Source of the DNA: Serinus canaria
Taxonomy: Eukaryota; Chordata; Aves; Passeriformes; Fringillidae
Reading direction: 5' to 3'
Assembly (NCBI RefSeq): GCF_022539315.1
Contig: NC_066343.1
Location: 43,104,466 to 43,168,465, forward strand
Length of the DNA stretch: 64,000 nucleotides
This document shows positions 1 through 12,862 of the stretch, piece by piece. Position numbers and translations under genes: made by a program. The notes under the pieces are model-generated. The model saw only the letters and a program-made list of their open reading frames with translations. It was not told the DNA's origin and searched no databases. Numbering within the stretch: the stretch's first letter is position 1; every line of letters begins with the position of its first letter.

Positions 1-3000
1 ATAAAAATACATAACATTAAGTAATTTCCATTTAATCAGTGTTCAGCTAATGAAAGCCCAGTAGAAATGATTGTTTATATTTGAGATAATTACTAGCAAT
101 ATATATGTTTCCCAGAATCTGATTCTACTGAGATTATTGTAAAAGCAAGTGATGCACAAGTGTCATTTGCCTACCAGTTTTTAAAAGATTAGTTCCTTAA
201 AGTATCACTGGAAGAGAAGCCAGAGCTTTTTCCTTTAAAGTTTTTGTAAAGGCATTACCCAATGTAAAAAAACCCAACATCCTGAGAAACTAGAGTATTA
301 TAATATCTCATCAGATGCAAAAACCACTATAGAAAACACATAGGATATTAAAGAAAAATTACAGTACTGTAAGAATTAATTAAAGAATCAGTACCTGCAC
401 ATTTCCAAGATTTCCAAGATTTTAAGGTACTTGTATTACAACCTAAAAAAAATTAAGAGCAAAAATCTGGATCTTTATTGTTTACATGTCAAAATTCATA
501 GTTCTACTTCAGAAAATGTCTCCAGGTATAACGTGACCAAAATGACTGCTTTCACTAAACTTTCTCTGCAATTTTTCAGTGAACATTTAGAAAATGCCAC
601 ACAAATGGATCATGGTGACTCTCTCTGTCTTTCTGTATTTTAAACAATTAGTTGACTAAGCCCTGTAAAACTCTAGCCAAAATGATGGCATCACAAAATT
701 GGAAAATATTATATGATGTTTTTCAATCTTCAGCTTTCTCACTTGGAACAAATAGAAATTTAACCTTTTTGACTGACCTTCACAGAATCACAGAGTTGCC
801 TGCCTTGGAAGGGATGTCAAGTTCCAAAATTCATCTAACATATTCATAAAAACATTTTCTGATACAGATTTCACAGACTTGACAGATGTATTAACTACTT
901 ATCTGTCCTTATTGGAATCAATCTTTTCCTTGATATGTAATCTACCTTTGTTGCTCTAGTGAAACCCACCAAATCTCATGGACACAGATTAAAAACTGTT
1001 CTCCCTGACTCTACAGCAGTTACTCACAAATATGAAGGTCATGTACCCTTACCTTTATGTTCTTACAAGCACACAGTCTGAGACTTGCTTAAAGACACTG
1101 TAAGCATCAAACATAATTTCCACTGATGAGCAGTAACAAATTTCTTTATATGTTCTTAGTCTGAGATCCACAGTTTTAAGGATGATTCTCTCCCCTAGTA
1201 ACAATACAGAGCGGAAGTCTTCTATACAATATCTGCTTACTTAATTCTGACTCTACTGTTCTGCTCTGATCTCAACATACTCAATTCCAACAAATCTGTG
1301 TCTCACCAGGAGTACTTTTTTCCTCATCTCTCTGACAATAAAAAGAGTGTGGGGAAATGGTGGTGAAACAAGAAGAAAAAGAGGGCTAGTATAAGGCACC
1401 TCTACTGAAATCAAAGCTTTCATTAAACCCACTGAAAGACTTGTCTGAGATGGAGCTGAAGTGATACAGAAAATAGGCTTTTTAGCTCACCTTCAAGTAG
1501 TTGGATGTGGCTTCCCTGACTCAATAGGAGTACATTTAGGTCTGTATGATTCCCTTTTTTCAGTAGAGGACTTGAGAAACAGAGAAGAGCAAGGGTGTAT
1601 AATTAGTGTGTTACTTTTGCTTCCCTTTTTCATGAATTTTTGTCTTCTCAGATATGCTTAAAATTTTCTTTATAGAGACACAGAACTTCCACTAGTTTAC
1701 TATCACTAAGCATATTATTTTGAAGATACAAATAAGAATAAATTTCAGCTTTCTCACTATATTTGCTATTTTAGCTACTACACTGGATTCCTGAAACTGT
1801 TATGATTGAGTCATCCTGCCTAATACTGTTACAAGACACCCAGGGTAATATATATATATATCCCACTGATTTTACTCTTCTAGGAGGGAGACTTTACTCT
1901 CCTAGGAGTATAGATATCATGAACATGCCAGTATTACACACAACAGATGACAAACAGTGGTCTCTTAACAAGAAAAGGATCTCTGTGCAAGTGTTTGTAT
2001 TTTCCCATGGACCTCGAAAACATCACATTCAGCTCCTGCCGCAAATACAACCAGCTGGACCCTTTATATTGATGGGATTTAACCATTTCAATTACATTAT
2101 GTAGAGCTGTATGATTAATCCACTTTCTCACATGGAAAAAAATGATGTTTCTTGTGGCTGACTGAGTCAGACAAATGCTGGTGCATGTCTGAATCCAACC
2201 ACAATTTCATTTTGTTTCATAATTACAGTGAGTACAGAATACCCTGTGCAGGAGGACAGTTAACTGACAGGGAAGCTTGAAGTCATGTCAAGAAAAATCT
2301 ATTCCCATCTGTTTTACAGATAAAGCAGAGAATAAGGAAAGATTAGGCAAGAGGATAAAAAAGGAAGTTTATGGGGAGTAGAGCAGGACTCTTAGAGAGA
2401 CTCCTTTCTCTACATTATTTTTTAACTTTTCCACAGATCTTTTTATCGTATTTTGTCTGCCAGCAAAAACCAATAGTCTAAGAAGTACTTTTCAACATTT
2501 TTTCTGACTCTTTAGTTTCACTGCTACTTAGGAAGAAAATACTGCAGTTCTGCAGTTGGTTACATAAGAATATATGAAATGCCTCTGTGATGTCTGCAGC
2601 ACACAGCACAGAAAAACTGTGAGTGAGTGACATGTGGAGAGACAGGCATCAACTGAGAAAATTGTGGGAACTCATCACTCTGTGAACATGGCTCTAAGCA
2701 GCTGGACAATACCTCATATTAAAGACTGGCAGGTGACCTACACAGGTCTCAGTGAGGTCTGATCTAATCCTGTACAGACCAACTACAAACATGATCTAAA
2801 GGTCTGATAGTGAGACCCTGCTCCTATACAGAAAGGCAATCCAAATAATCCCTTCCACCATCAGGGAATTCAGAAGAGATTTTTAGAAGTTTCCTGCAGT
2901 ATTTGTCAAGTGCTAATTTTCCCCTATGATAGTCAAGATTTTTGAAAAATATCAGCTAGGTAAGGAAATAAAGGTTTACTTAAATCTCTTCTTGGTATCT

Positions 3001-6000
3001 CAAGTTGTAGATTTTTCCAAATGACCAGTTGGTGTCCTGACAGAAATTAAGCAATCAAAGCAAAAGAAAAATAAATTCCCAAGCAATAGTTTCAATGGAG
3101 AATAGTAAAAACTGCGTGCTAACAGAATGGAGACATAAGCAGTAAGATGTTAATTCTTTCTCATTCGTGTACCTGTTCAGTGAAAATATCTGAAAGATTC
3201 TACAGGGACTCTGCTAATCACATGTGAAAGGTACAAAGGCAGGAGCAGACTCATGCTATAAAAACACCATATTCTGACAATTGCCTAACAGCAGTCGAAG
3301 GTTTCTATTCTAAATCCCTTTTTGCTGACATAAATTAAATATGGAATTATTTAGATGACTAAAGAAAACTTACACAATTTACACAGGGAATTTTGATGCC
3401 AGTCCTTTTCCTAGCTGGGGTCAAAAGCCTACTTACATGCTGACCAGAACAGAAGACATCTGTAGCATTTTAATACACACTTCTCATTAAAACACTAAGA
3501 ATAGTAAAAAAATGTAGCTGACATATGTTCCACTCTCTTTTTTCATCTTTTAAAAATAGATAGCGGTGTATGCTGAAAATGTTTTTCAAGAAGTGGAAAA
3601 GTCAAGGCAAGTTAGTGTTTATAGGTCTACCTAGAGAGAACTGATAGTAAAATTGTTGGATGCCTCCAGATCTCCAAAAATCTAACACAAATGCACATGC
3701 TGAAGAGTGGAGTCAGTTCTCACACTGACTACACTTCAGTTCCTATCACCTGTGATAGGAAATAAAATTTTCATTAGCCATAGTGTATATTGTACCATTG
3801 AAATAAAACCATCAATCTCAAATCTTACTTCTTGGAGTTTACAGTAATTCATGCCACTCCCAGTAGAAAGTGAAAGTTCTATCAAAGAAATACAGAACCC
3901 AATAGCCAATGCTAGTTCAGAGTCTTGATTAACAATAAGGAATTTTCAAATGAATGCCCATAGCACTAGGAGTGAAATCTAACAATAAAGCAGGATGCAA
4001 CATCATATGATTTATATTCCCCAATGCAGTATCTCATCCCTGTGACACGGGATGTCTACATACCCAGTACTTTTAGCTCTTAAAATGGCGATGCAGACAC
4101 AAATCAAAGGAACTGTTGATAGATCGGGAATGAAATTTGGGGCATTTCTTATGTGCACATATGCAATCTCAGATTAAAATCTGTGTATTAGAAAATCAAA
4201 ATCTCACTCCTGGCTATGACAAGATCTATGGGAGAAGAGGGAGCGAAAAATGTTTTGGAAGTTGTTCAACATAACTCAGTGTCTAAAGACATTAAAATAG
4301 GGGAGAAGGATGGAGAAGAAGAAAAGTGAAAAAGACTTTAGAAAAATTAATACCTAATTACTTCCTACAGTGTCAAAAGAAGCTGAAGCCTACTTGCAGC
4401 TGTTGTATGTCTGCATTAATTATAAAACAGGTAATCTGCAACTGCAGAAATTTCAGGATTTCTTTCTCCTAGCTGTAGGGTCTGACTTGTCAGAGTCATA
4501 AGTGGAGGTAACTAACAACAAAACTAATGTATATTAAGTGAACTCATATTTGTGTCAAATCCTTTTACATTTTATGCTCTTTTTCTTTTGTCATTAGGAA
4601 ATCTCAGCAAGTGGAAGCAGTTACACTTGACAAAATCTTGCAGATAAATTGCAGTAAGTGATGACTGTTCTTTACTACTCAAAGAACAAGAAATTTTCTT
4701 GCTACTACCCAATAACACTTTCCCAGTTTCTATTGCATTAGTCTCCAAAACAGAATAATGAAAGTGGCACATGGCTGTTATTTCTTGAATAGATCTTTGC
4801 CATCACTTTATGCAAATTTATCTAGAGCTATGTGATAAAAGGCAGCAAAAAGTACCTATGGGGAATTATTATATGAAAAAATAGATTAAAAAGAATGAAA
4901 AAATATATGAAAAACATATGAAAAAATATAGTTTATCCCTTCTCTGAAGGTTTAAGTATCTGTAACTTTTTTCCCTTTAAAGGCAAATCTAAAATAACTC
5001 CATAGTAATACAACTTGCAAAGTCTTACCAACTTATCAAAATTCTCATATAAATGGCCAGTGGATTTTTGCTGCAGTATGAATAACTTCATTTACCACAT
5101 TTTATGAGAACATGCTTCTTTGCTGGTACTGGCATTTTTCTGATACTGAAATAACACCCCAGAAAAGACAACTGCCTGTCCAGAACAGCTGTCTGAATCA
5201 AACTTACCCTTGACTCGGGATGGCCCTGTGCTGGCCAGGGACAGCATGGGTCATCAGGGTCATTGGACAGTAGGATTTCAGCAATCTGTGCTTAGGCCAG
5301 TGCTTCCATGGCAGAGTTCATGACCAGCTGGTCAGGTAGTATTCCTATTGCTTTCAGCCAGGACAGAGTAAATATCCTCAGTAAATGGGAAAAAACAAAG
5401 CAATATTGACTTTATAATTTATTTCATTGTGAATAAAATAAAGGCAAAAAATACAATACAGGATGGTTGCAAGTCAGAAAAGGGTTAACTGCATTTCCTT
5501 TCTCCATGCAAGAATCCACAGCCATAGTGGTACGCACTGAAGCTAAAACAAGGTCAAATAGGTGGGGTTAAGCACAGTGCTACTGGCTGGAGCCAAGCAT
5601 ACTCAGATTGTTCATTTCTAACCTAGCAAATTACTGAGGCACAACCGAAAGAGCTGTCGACTTGTGGCTTTTACAGAATGTCATGACTGCTATTAATATT
5701 GTACTTCAGGTAATTTAGTTGTCAGGATGTGACAACAGTATTCAGAAGGCCTATAGTATCACACCGCAAAAATGTAGTATTAGATTGATCAAGATAATTG
5801 TGTTGCCTGAAAATATCTAAGGTACTTGATGGTAATCAGTAGTTTCTCTTGAAAATTAATTTCTCCGATAGATTCCAACCCTCCTCCCACCAGCAGATGC
5901 GTATGACTCAGTGGGCTAAGGAATATTGTACTCATTTCAAAGGAACGCTCTTACCGCCGCTGCCAATAGCCATACTAATATGGACAGACTCTGGGAATTA

Positions 6001-7764
6001 CACCCTGCAACCACTGTTAGCAGCAAGGATGATGGACGTCCAAAGGCAGGATGGATGAGCAGCATGAGCAGTAATGTGTGGTGGAAAGGGAAGGATTCCT
6101 CTCTCAGGCACTCAGAAAGTGCCAGTCATCTAAATGTCTGCCTAGAAATAAAACATCAGCCACAAATGCAGCTCATAGCATGCCTGTCTGCTGCAAAGAC
6201 AGACACCTCATGCATTAGGCCTAGAAGACAGTTTGGTCAGGAAGGGAAAGAACCACAGGGCCAAATAAGGGAACTCAAACTGACTAAAATATTTGACTGC
6301 TGTTGTTTAAGATTCATGTTCAAATGAAGTCATTATTTACTAACCCCAAAAGTCATCTGTCGCTGATGGAGCTCTCCCATAATATCTGTAACACTCCATG
6401 AAATATTCTTTTAATCTGATATCTGTAAATATTGAGGTCCCAAAATGGAGAGTTTAGCTATACTTTCACCTTAATTCTGCTGAGAATTGCAGTTTCAAAA
6501 AAACTCCACATCATGTTTTGCTGTCTTTAAAGCTTCAGTTTCAGTGAGGCCAAGGCCTTGATGAAGAGAAAGATAAAATCAGTCTCTCATGTCAGCAAAG
6601 GACAGATGCTTCCCATCCGGCTGGCAGTACTGGGACAAGACAAGAAAAGGTTTGTCCTTTTTCTGGATGGACAGAGATGAGCAGATTTACTGTCAGGTCT
6701 CTTTAATGCACCAACACATCACCCATGATGAACTGTTAAATGTTATTTAATTTGTTAAGTGCTTGTTAAAGTTACAATCATAGCAATGCCTGCACATCCA
6801 TATCAGAAAAATTGCCCGGTATATTTTATATATGTTTAACCCTTTTAACATTGTTATCTTCTTCTTCAGTTTTCTAAAGTAATACAGGCTACCAAAAGAC
6901 ATGTTGGTCTTGTATTCAGATATCTTAATTCAAGGCCAAGGATAACCCTATTAATTCTATTTTTAGTTAAATGCAGCTTGGTTTCTAGTATCCTTTCATG
7001 TCTTTGTGAATTCCCTGGAAATGAATGAGAGCCCTCTTCATGCTGTAGTGGTAGTTCATAGAAGCACTTTGCTGTGTGGTTTTTTAGTTTGTTACTTTAA
7101 CCCAATCTGTAGAGTTTCCTTCAGTAAGTAAAATATTTGGATCTTTTTCTGCAATATTCCAACACAGGAACTGGAAAACTCAGAACATTTGGGTTAAACA
7201 GTTATTATTTTGTCTGTTTCTGGTTTCTAAAATTTTCTCTCACTGCTCACTACAGGGTTTGCTATGAAACAAACTTGAATGCAGTGCAACACAGAGACAC
7301 CAAACCTCATCTGTTTTTCTAGAGTCATTTGAGTACCAGACGATTTCTTTTCTTTACTTTTTTTAAGATTTATATTTTTTGCTTTGGGTAGGTGGGAAGA
7401 GTTCGCCTCTTGTCACTCACACAATGGGCAGTATTGCTGCTGTGTCCTTATTTCTGTGTCTTTACATAGCATAATTCTGTACCACCCTCTCTACTCACTG
7501 AAACTGTTTCTCCACATCAGCTGCTGGAGTGATGTAATTTTCATAATGCACTTAATAGCTTTATGCATGGAAATTATTAATAAAAACTGGTGAGAAAAGA
7601 AAAAAAAGTATTTATCTCGTCCTCAGAAAACATAGTACACAGAAAGCACATCTGGATCAGGGACATCTGCCTTTATCAAATGTAAAATGATGCTGAAGAC
7701 TCTCCCATTCTCCATTTTTGTTTGTCTGTTGAGCTTAGAATCCATACAAGCAGAATAAACTTAC
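1..7764. other. AT-rich non-coding stretch, intron-like
   Basis: No convincing coding region is visible. Open frames are short and have no composition or splice context that stands out. There is a slightly GC-richer patch near 5200-5350 and another near 5870-6260, neither of which I can classify. Short A-rich tandem text (units like ATATGAAAAA) lies at about 4870-4935. If the minus-strand exon candidates at 7.8-8.2 kb are real, this stretch is either a further intron of that gene or its 3' flank. I see no RNA gene here. Confidence 0.5.
782..832 (-). repeat. possible CR1 3'-end remnant
   Basis: The plus strand reads AGAATCACAGAGTTG followed shortly by TTGGAAGGGATGTCAAGTTCC. This resembles the reverse complement of the avian CR1 3' end (AATCACAGAAT...GGTTGGAAGGGACCTCAAG). 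Only about 50 bases are recognisable, so this could be chance. Confidence 0.3.
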
Positions 7765-7929
7765 CACAAACTTTGTATCAAGCAGATCTGACCAGTCCTG
7801 TTTGTAACAACAACTAGTTGCAATCGCTTAGGTCCACATGTTGGCAATAAAACTATATTAACAAACAGTGAAGCATATCCAGTATCCATGCCATGACAGA
7901 CTATTAAGAAATTATTTCCTCTGTCTATT
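7765..7929 (-). CDS. candidate internal exon, unidentified protein
   Basis: Read on the minus strand, the segment is preceded by an excellent acceptor (GTGTTTTCCTTTCATCCCAG) and followed by the near-ideal donor TGTG|GTAAGT. Only one of three frames is open across it; it starts with one base of a split codon and ends with two. The peptide includes GYASLFVNIVLLPTCGPK and QLVVVTNRTGQICL, beta-strand-like text with no motif I recognise. A second acceptor (TTTCTTAATAG) would start the exon at 7900 with two bases of a codon, and only that choice fits the phase left by the exon candidate at 8075-8233, about 170 bases upstream. So either the shorter exon is used, or the two are not adjacent in the transcript. 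Function unknown. Confidence 0.42.
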
Positions 7930-8074
7930 CTGGGATGAAAGGAAAACACCTCCCCTTTCCCAAAAATATGTTTCTTTTGTGAATGCTCATTCAATCCAGG
8001 AGCTGAGAAAAATTAGAGAATATAGTGTGTAGATAGAAGGCTCTTTAGTGTGGAATTTTTGCCTTTGGTCATAC

Positions 8075-8233
8075 CTTTCAATACATTTCCCCCCAGTGCA
8101 AAGTCTTTGCCAGTACATCTGACATCCAAATACATCCGGAAACCTTTACAGTGTTCAAATTGTACATTATCATCTAAGCCATACTTAGCCGGCATTTCAA
8201 AAAGCTGTTCACTATCAAGAATTAAAGACTTCA
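8075..8233 (-). CDS. candidate internal exon, unidentified protein
   Basis: A 159-base minus-strand segment lies between a pyrimidine-rich acceptor (ACAGTTTTTTTGTAG) and the donor AAAG|GTATGA. Both other frames hit stops almost at once; the remaining frame is open throughout, taking two bases of a codon at the start and leaving one at the end, so the exon is symmetric (52 whole codons). The peptide includes SLILDSEQLFEMPAKYGL and CKGFRMYLDVRCTGKDF, with ordinary soluble-protein composition. I cannot assign a family. Its start phase fits the candidate exons at 33.3 kb and 17.1 kb, which both leave one base. This is one of the two best coding candidates in the window; homology or RNA evidence is lacking. 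Confidence 0.5.
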
Positions 8234-9854
8234 CTACAAAAAAACTGTAACATTCAGATCACTATGCAGAGCTGACAATTTGCACCAAACATGCAAAAAA
8301 ATCAGCAGTAAAAAAACCTAAATTACCATTTGCAGATGTCTGAATCAGATTATTTCTTACCTAAGTTTCTATGCTAAATCTAATATATCTGTCTTTTCAT
8401 TCTTCCAACTGTACTTGGCATGTACTTCCAACTGTACATGTCTACCCAAAAGTACACACAATTGAAAATACTTTTAATTTCCTTGGTATTGAGGTATCCC
8501 AATACTATAATTCAAAGCACTGAGGATCTAGTTAATTGATTTAGTTCACATTTTTCCCCCACAAATTTGTGCTGCTTCCAGAACTCCAGAGTATGATGGC
8601 AGAACGACACCTTGGCATACCTAACAATAGGAGCTGGTGCCGTTTGCAGGAGCCAGCACTGGAACAGCAGTAAATCAGGTAAAGCTGTGGCTGATGTTTT
8701 ATTTCTAGGCAGCCCTTGGTGACAGGTGCTGACCAAGGGCTCCCTCAGCTTCATTCCTGCTATGAGACATGGAGGGATCTGACTACCATTGCTGCTGTTG
8801 TCTGGCGTCCTCAATCTGTGTTTTACCTTCTGTCACTAAAATTGAGTTCACATCAGCACCAGCCAGAGGTTGCTATGTTCCTTCTGAGCTGAACACTGTG
8901 GAATTAACATTTATTTTATGGATAGAAGGTTTTCTTCCTGGAGGTATCCTCTCACAGAAGACAGATGTGGATTCCTGCTCAGCTGAGACAAGGGTTCCAT
9001 GACCTGATTCATCTTCCTGGACTGAAAGTCATTGCTCAAAAATGTGGACATAAAACTCTCAGGGACTGAGGTGACAAACTCCCCTACCTTGATCCTCCAC
9101 ACTTTTATTTTAAATAGAGGTCGTTCTTACTGGTAAATGTCTGCAGCATGTCCTATGTTAGTGGGAATATTTTGGACAGAGCACTTGAGTAAAGTACACC
9201 TGCAGCTACTGCGTGAACAACTTAACCTGGTCTGAAGGAGTAACTTTAAGAAAGGCCAAAACCAGGTTTAATAAACAAAAAGTTAACCTTGTCTTCAAAT
9301 TAACTGCACTAATACCACATAAGTAATTTGTTATACTGATAATGAGTTGCTGAGATTTCACCTATAGCTGAACAATGTAACTATAGGCTGGTTTAATGGA
9401 GATGAAAACTTACTGTCTTTGAAAGATGCTGCACTATCTAATGAAAACAGCTCAATCAGAAGACTCTTTGTGCTTAGCAAATCAACCACATACTTTTCTT
9501 ATTTTCCTTTTACATCCACCTAGTTATATGATAAACATGCAACTTGTCCATTAACATGTAAATCAATTTTTAGTATGTATTAGTAAAGTGTAGGCAAATC
9601 CACACAGCTGGAAGTAAACAGAATATCTATAACATGTAAGCAAGGAGTAATAGTTTGAATAAATCCTTAGAAGAGAAACCTCAATGACTAAAATTCACAA
9701 CATTTTCAAGACCTAGTTTAATTTCCAGCTGTCATACACTTTATCCCATGTCTGAGTTCAAAACAGAAATAAGCATCAAAAAGAATTTACCAATATTTTA
9801 ATTTATTGTGAGAGGAAGTTATTAAATATAAGATATAATTATTTTATTGTATAT
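8234..9854. other. non-coding, intron-like
   Basis: Between the exon candidates the sequence is AT-rich. It contains a GC-richer unclassified patch at about 8590-9100. Open frames on both strands there overlap each other and have no splice or start context, so I do not call them genes. A small duplication of CTTCCAACTGTAC occurs near 8404-8440. Confidence 0.5.
9843..9848 (-). promoter_or_regulatory. possible polyadenylation signal AATAAA
   Basis: On the minus strand AATAAA lies six bases after the TAA codon that ends the candidate terminal exon. Such hexamers are frequent in AT-rich DNA, so it only supports a 3' end together with that ORF. Confidence 0.2.
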
Positions 9855-10044
9855 TTATTCTTCCATGTGCAGAGTGGTTTTCAGTTCCTTTTGTTTATGT
9901 TTAAATCTTTCATCCCTCAAGTGAACACTGCCTTCACCAGAAACTTGAATAGCAGAAACCAAGTGAGCTCTGGAACTGGATGTTTGGCTTTGTAAAGCTG
10001 ATAGTCTAATGAGTTTTTCATGCTTTATACTGGAAAGAGCTTCG
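9855..10044 (-). CDS. candidate terminal exon with stop codon
   Basis: The minus-strand frame is open from about 10118 to a TAA at 9857-9855. A usable acceptor (ATCTGTCTACGTTCATGTCTAAG) would start an exon at 10044; other acceptors are possible upstream and downstream. The peptide includes KHEKLIRLSALQSQTSSS and ends KQKELKTTLHMEE, a hydrophilic, charged tail typical of a C-terminus. AATAAA follows a few bases past the stop. An internal donor-like TTCTG|GTGAAG would instead leave one base and splice in phase to the 8075-8233 exon. It may therefore be an alternative last exon, an internal exon, or a chance ORF. No family recognised. Confidence 0.28.
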
Positions 10045-10118
10045 CTTAGACATGAACGTAGACAGATGTTCTTGTCCAGATTTTTTGCAAAGAAAAAGGG
10101 AGAAAGATTTCTACACAT

Positions 10119-12622
10119 TTTTTTCCATTTTTTTAGATATTTTAATCTTTAAAATGCACTGAGAAGCACTGGGAGGCCCCAAAATCTTTTGGTTCTGTTG
10201 AACCGTCTGTTTCAGCCTCAGACATAGCCACAGTGTCTGCTGTTTGAAGCCTTTGAAGTATCTACAGATTGGACTTACACTGCCCTCAGCAACTCGAGGG
10301 AGGAACCAGTGGTTTGAAGAAGAAAAAAAATCCTCTGCTCACAGCCAAGTTTTGACTTATCTGTCAGCTTTGGTCCAATCCAAAGTTACTTCAAAAGGCT
10401 TCAAAGTGCAGACACAGTGGATGGAACTGAAGTTGACTTTTGGATCCAGGACTCAATAACATTTTCCAAAATTAAATTGCAAGTGGATTAAAATGAAGCC
10501 ATATATTTAAACATATACTCCAACTCCTTTTCTATGCCTTTGCAATCTACTGATAGAATGTACTCTAGAAAAGGTAGATATTTGACAATGAAAAAAATTT
10601 AAATGGCAGTTTAATTTAATAACCTCTGTTCTATCTGTAAAATAACATGAAAGGTTATTAAAAGACAGTTGTCTTCCTCAGGTGTTGAGTAAAGCTGGTT
10701 TTCCACCCCACTGCTGAGCTCAAGGTGAGTTACTGCTTTCTCATACTGTTACGTGCAGATTCTTGATGTATTTAAAACCTATATTAATATTTATGAATAC
10801 TCTGGCTCACTACTCCCTTCATTTCTCAGGCTTTTTTCACCACCAGAATACTGGCAGTGTTTTAAAACAATAATTTATAAAAATATACTAATTAAAATAA
10901 ATCTAATTAATGTGGAATTCAAAGTCTTCCTACTAAATATAGTGTCATTCCTAAGGCTAAATATTTTACTAGAAGGTTTTTTTTTTGGTGAGAGGAGAAC
11001 AAGCATGGCAAGAGGGTGTTTTGGGGAAGATCACTTTAGATGCTAAGTGAATCTCCATTCTTCCTGTTTAACACCAAGAATGTGAACTCTAGTTGTCATA
11101 TCCCAACAAGATACTGTAGTTCATGAAGTCAATTGAGAAAATTCTCTCTCTGTGTCTTCCTTTTGAAGTTCCTCCTAGAATTGTTTAGGTTGGAAAAAAC
11201 TTCTGGGATTATCAAGTCCTTAATACAACCAAGTCCTCCTACATTAGGTAAATAAATATTTCCTTGGATTCTGCATTAAAATATCTCCGCAAAATGGGGA
11301 AAGGCCAGGCAGTATTTATCTGCTACTGCGACCATACACTTTTATTCAAGGTGAAACTAGTTTAGGAAAAGTGGTGAAAAACTCAGTCTGGGATATGGGA
11401 AAACCTGTTGATTAGTCAGTCTTCTGAAATGCAGGAGCATGTAGATATACCAGGTAGGTAGATTCAGGGGAAAGAAAGGAGCTTTCTATTTCTGTCAAAT
11501 GTTTGTGTGATGTCCCAGAGACTGAGTGCCCTGCAGACTTGAAAGAGATACTTACATTCAGCACAGAGGTTGGGCTAGCTGTGGACAAAACGTGAAGGTT
11601 TGTGCTGGCCTCTCTACTTTTTTGTGTCTTTTAGCAGGTTTTGTTAAGTTGGGTGAGTGTCAGATGCTGCTGGCAGCTACTCTGTGGGTTTTGTCCACTT
11701 TGGTTGTGATAAAGAGAAGCAGTAAAATCTGTTTCAGACTACTTTTGTTACAGTGAGATAGCCAAACCTGAATTATTCTTGCAGAGCTTGCTGAAAAGCT
11801 GAAAAGTGTTTGTCCTTATGGACAGAAGTATTTTTCTCCATTCTTATAAAAAAGTCTTTAGTCACAGGCACAGAAATTATTCAAAGTTGTCTCAGTTATT
11901 TTTATTGAACACTAGAAAAATCTAGTAAAGAAGGGAAATAGCAAAAGGATGGCCTTCTTTTGCTGACATGATTCTCACCAGGGAAGAAGAATTGTCATAA
12001 AAGAGAATCCAGCCAGGTAAATTCACAGACTAAATTGTTACAGACTAAATTTGTAACATAGTAGACATATAAAAGAAACATAATGCATTTTAAAAGAGCT
12101 GGGGAAGCACGTTCATACAGTGCAAAAGGAAAAGTTTATTTATTTGGAAAATGCTGAGAATCGTGATTGGTGATCAGCAATCTAATACCTATCAACATTT
12201 CTGGTTAAATGGATTAACACAACTGTCTAATTAGATGAAACACTGTAGAATTCCCTTCTAGATGCACAATTTTTAATTAGGCAGAATACTGTCATTTAAT
12301 TTTCCACACACAGCTACTTCCTGCTATACCAAACATTTCCGTGGTCACACTTAATATAACATGGAAATTTAATGAAAGAGCCTAGGGCAGTAAGCAAAAA
12401 CAAATGCTTCACATAGCTAAGATCTAATTTGGGTAAGCAGGACATAATCACCCTTAGCTGACTAACTCTCCAACCAAATAAGTGAAAACAGTTCAGATTT
12501 CATTTAAGTACAGTTGAGAAGACATGATCCCCTGTGCCTTTTTCTTTTCATCCTGCAGGTACATCTCTAACATTTTCATCAACATTTTATTAAAGTCAAT
12601 TGGCTTAACAATTTCCATATTG
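10119..12622. other. non-coding, intron-like
   Basis: AT-rich sequence without a convincing open frame on either strand. The only recognisable item is a short CR1 scrap at about 11.2 kb, listed separately. Confidence 0.5.
11177..11250 (-). repeat. CR1 LINE 3'-end fragment
   Basis: The plus strand reads AGAATTGTTTAGGTTGGAAA then ACTTCTGGGATTATCAAGTCC. This is the reverse complement of a diverged CR1 3' end (consensus text of the kind TTTAGGTTGGAAAAGACCT...ATCATCAAGTCCAA). Only about 70 bases are recognisable; 5' truncation is normal for CR1. Confidence 0.5.
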
Positions 12623-12862
12623 CACTGAGTCTGGCTGGAATGGAGTTAACTTTTTTAACACAGCTTGCATGGTGCTGTGCTTTGCATTTGTGGATAAAGT
12701 AGTATTAATAACACACCAATGTTTTTGCTGTGGCTGAGCGATGCTTGTGCAGCATCAAGGGTTTTCCTCTAAACACCTGCATCCCCAAAGGCCAGTAAAC
12801 TGGGTGAGAGTCAGAGGCTGTAGGGGATGACTGGAAAATCTGACCCAAACTCACCAAATGAG
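12623..12862 (+). mobile_element. truncated avian ERV LTR-like fragment
   Basis: The stretch TGGCTGGAATGGAGTTAACT ... ATGGTGCTGTGCTTTGCATT ... GATAACACACCAATGTTTT ... GACCCAAACTCACCAAATG matches text I remember as the 5' part of a common avian endogenous-retrovirus LTR. It breaks off at about 12862, before the part that would carry the TATA box and polyadenylation signal, so it cannot be an intact promoter. No retroviral coding sequence adjoins it. The family name is not certain. Confidence 0.5.

Noticed and set aside
1307..1331. 25-base minus-strand segment between good acceptor and donor motifs
   Set aside because: A microexon this small cannot be supported without transcripts.
4598..4653. 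Plus-strand 56-base segment with acceptor TTTTGTCATTAG and donor TTGCA|GTAAGT, open in one frame
   Set aside because: Splice motifs are good but the segment is very short, and no other plus-strand exon nearby supports a gene; chance is likely.
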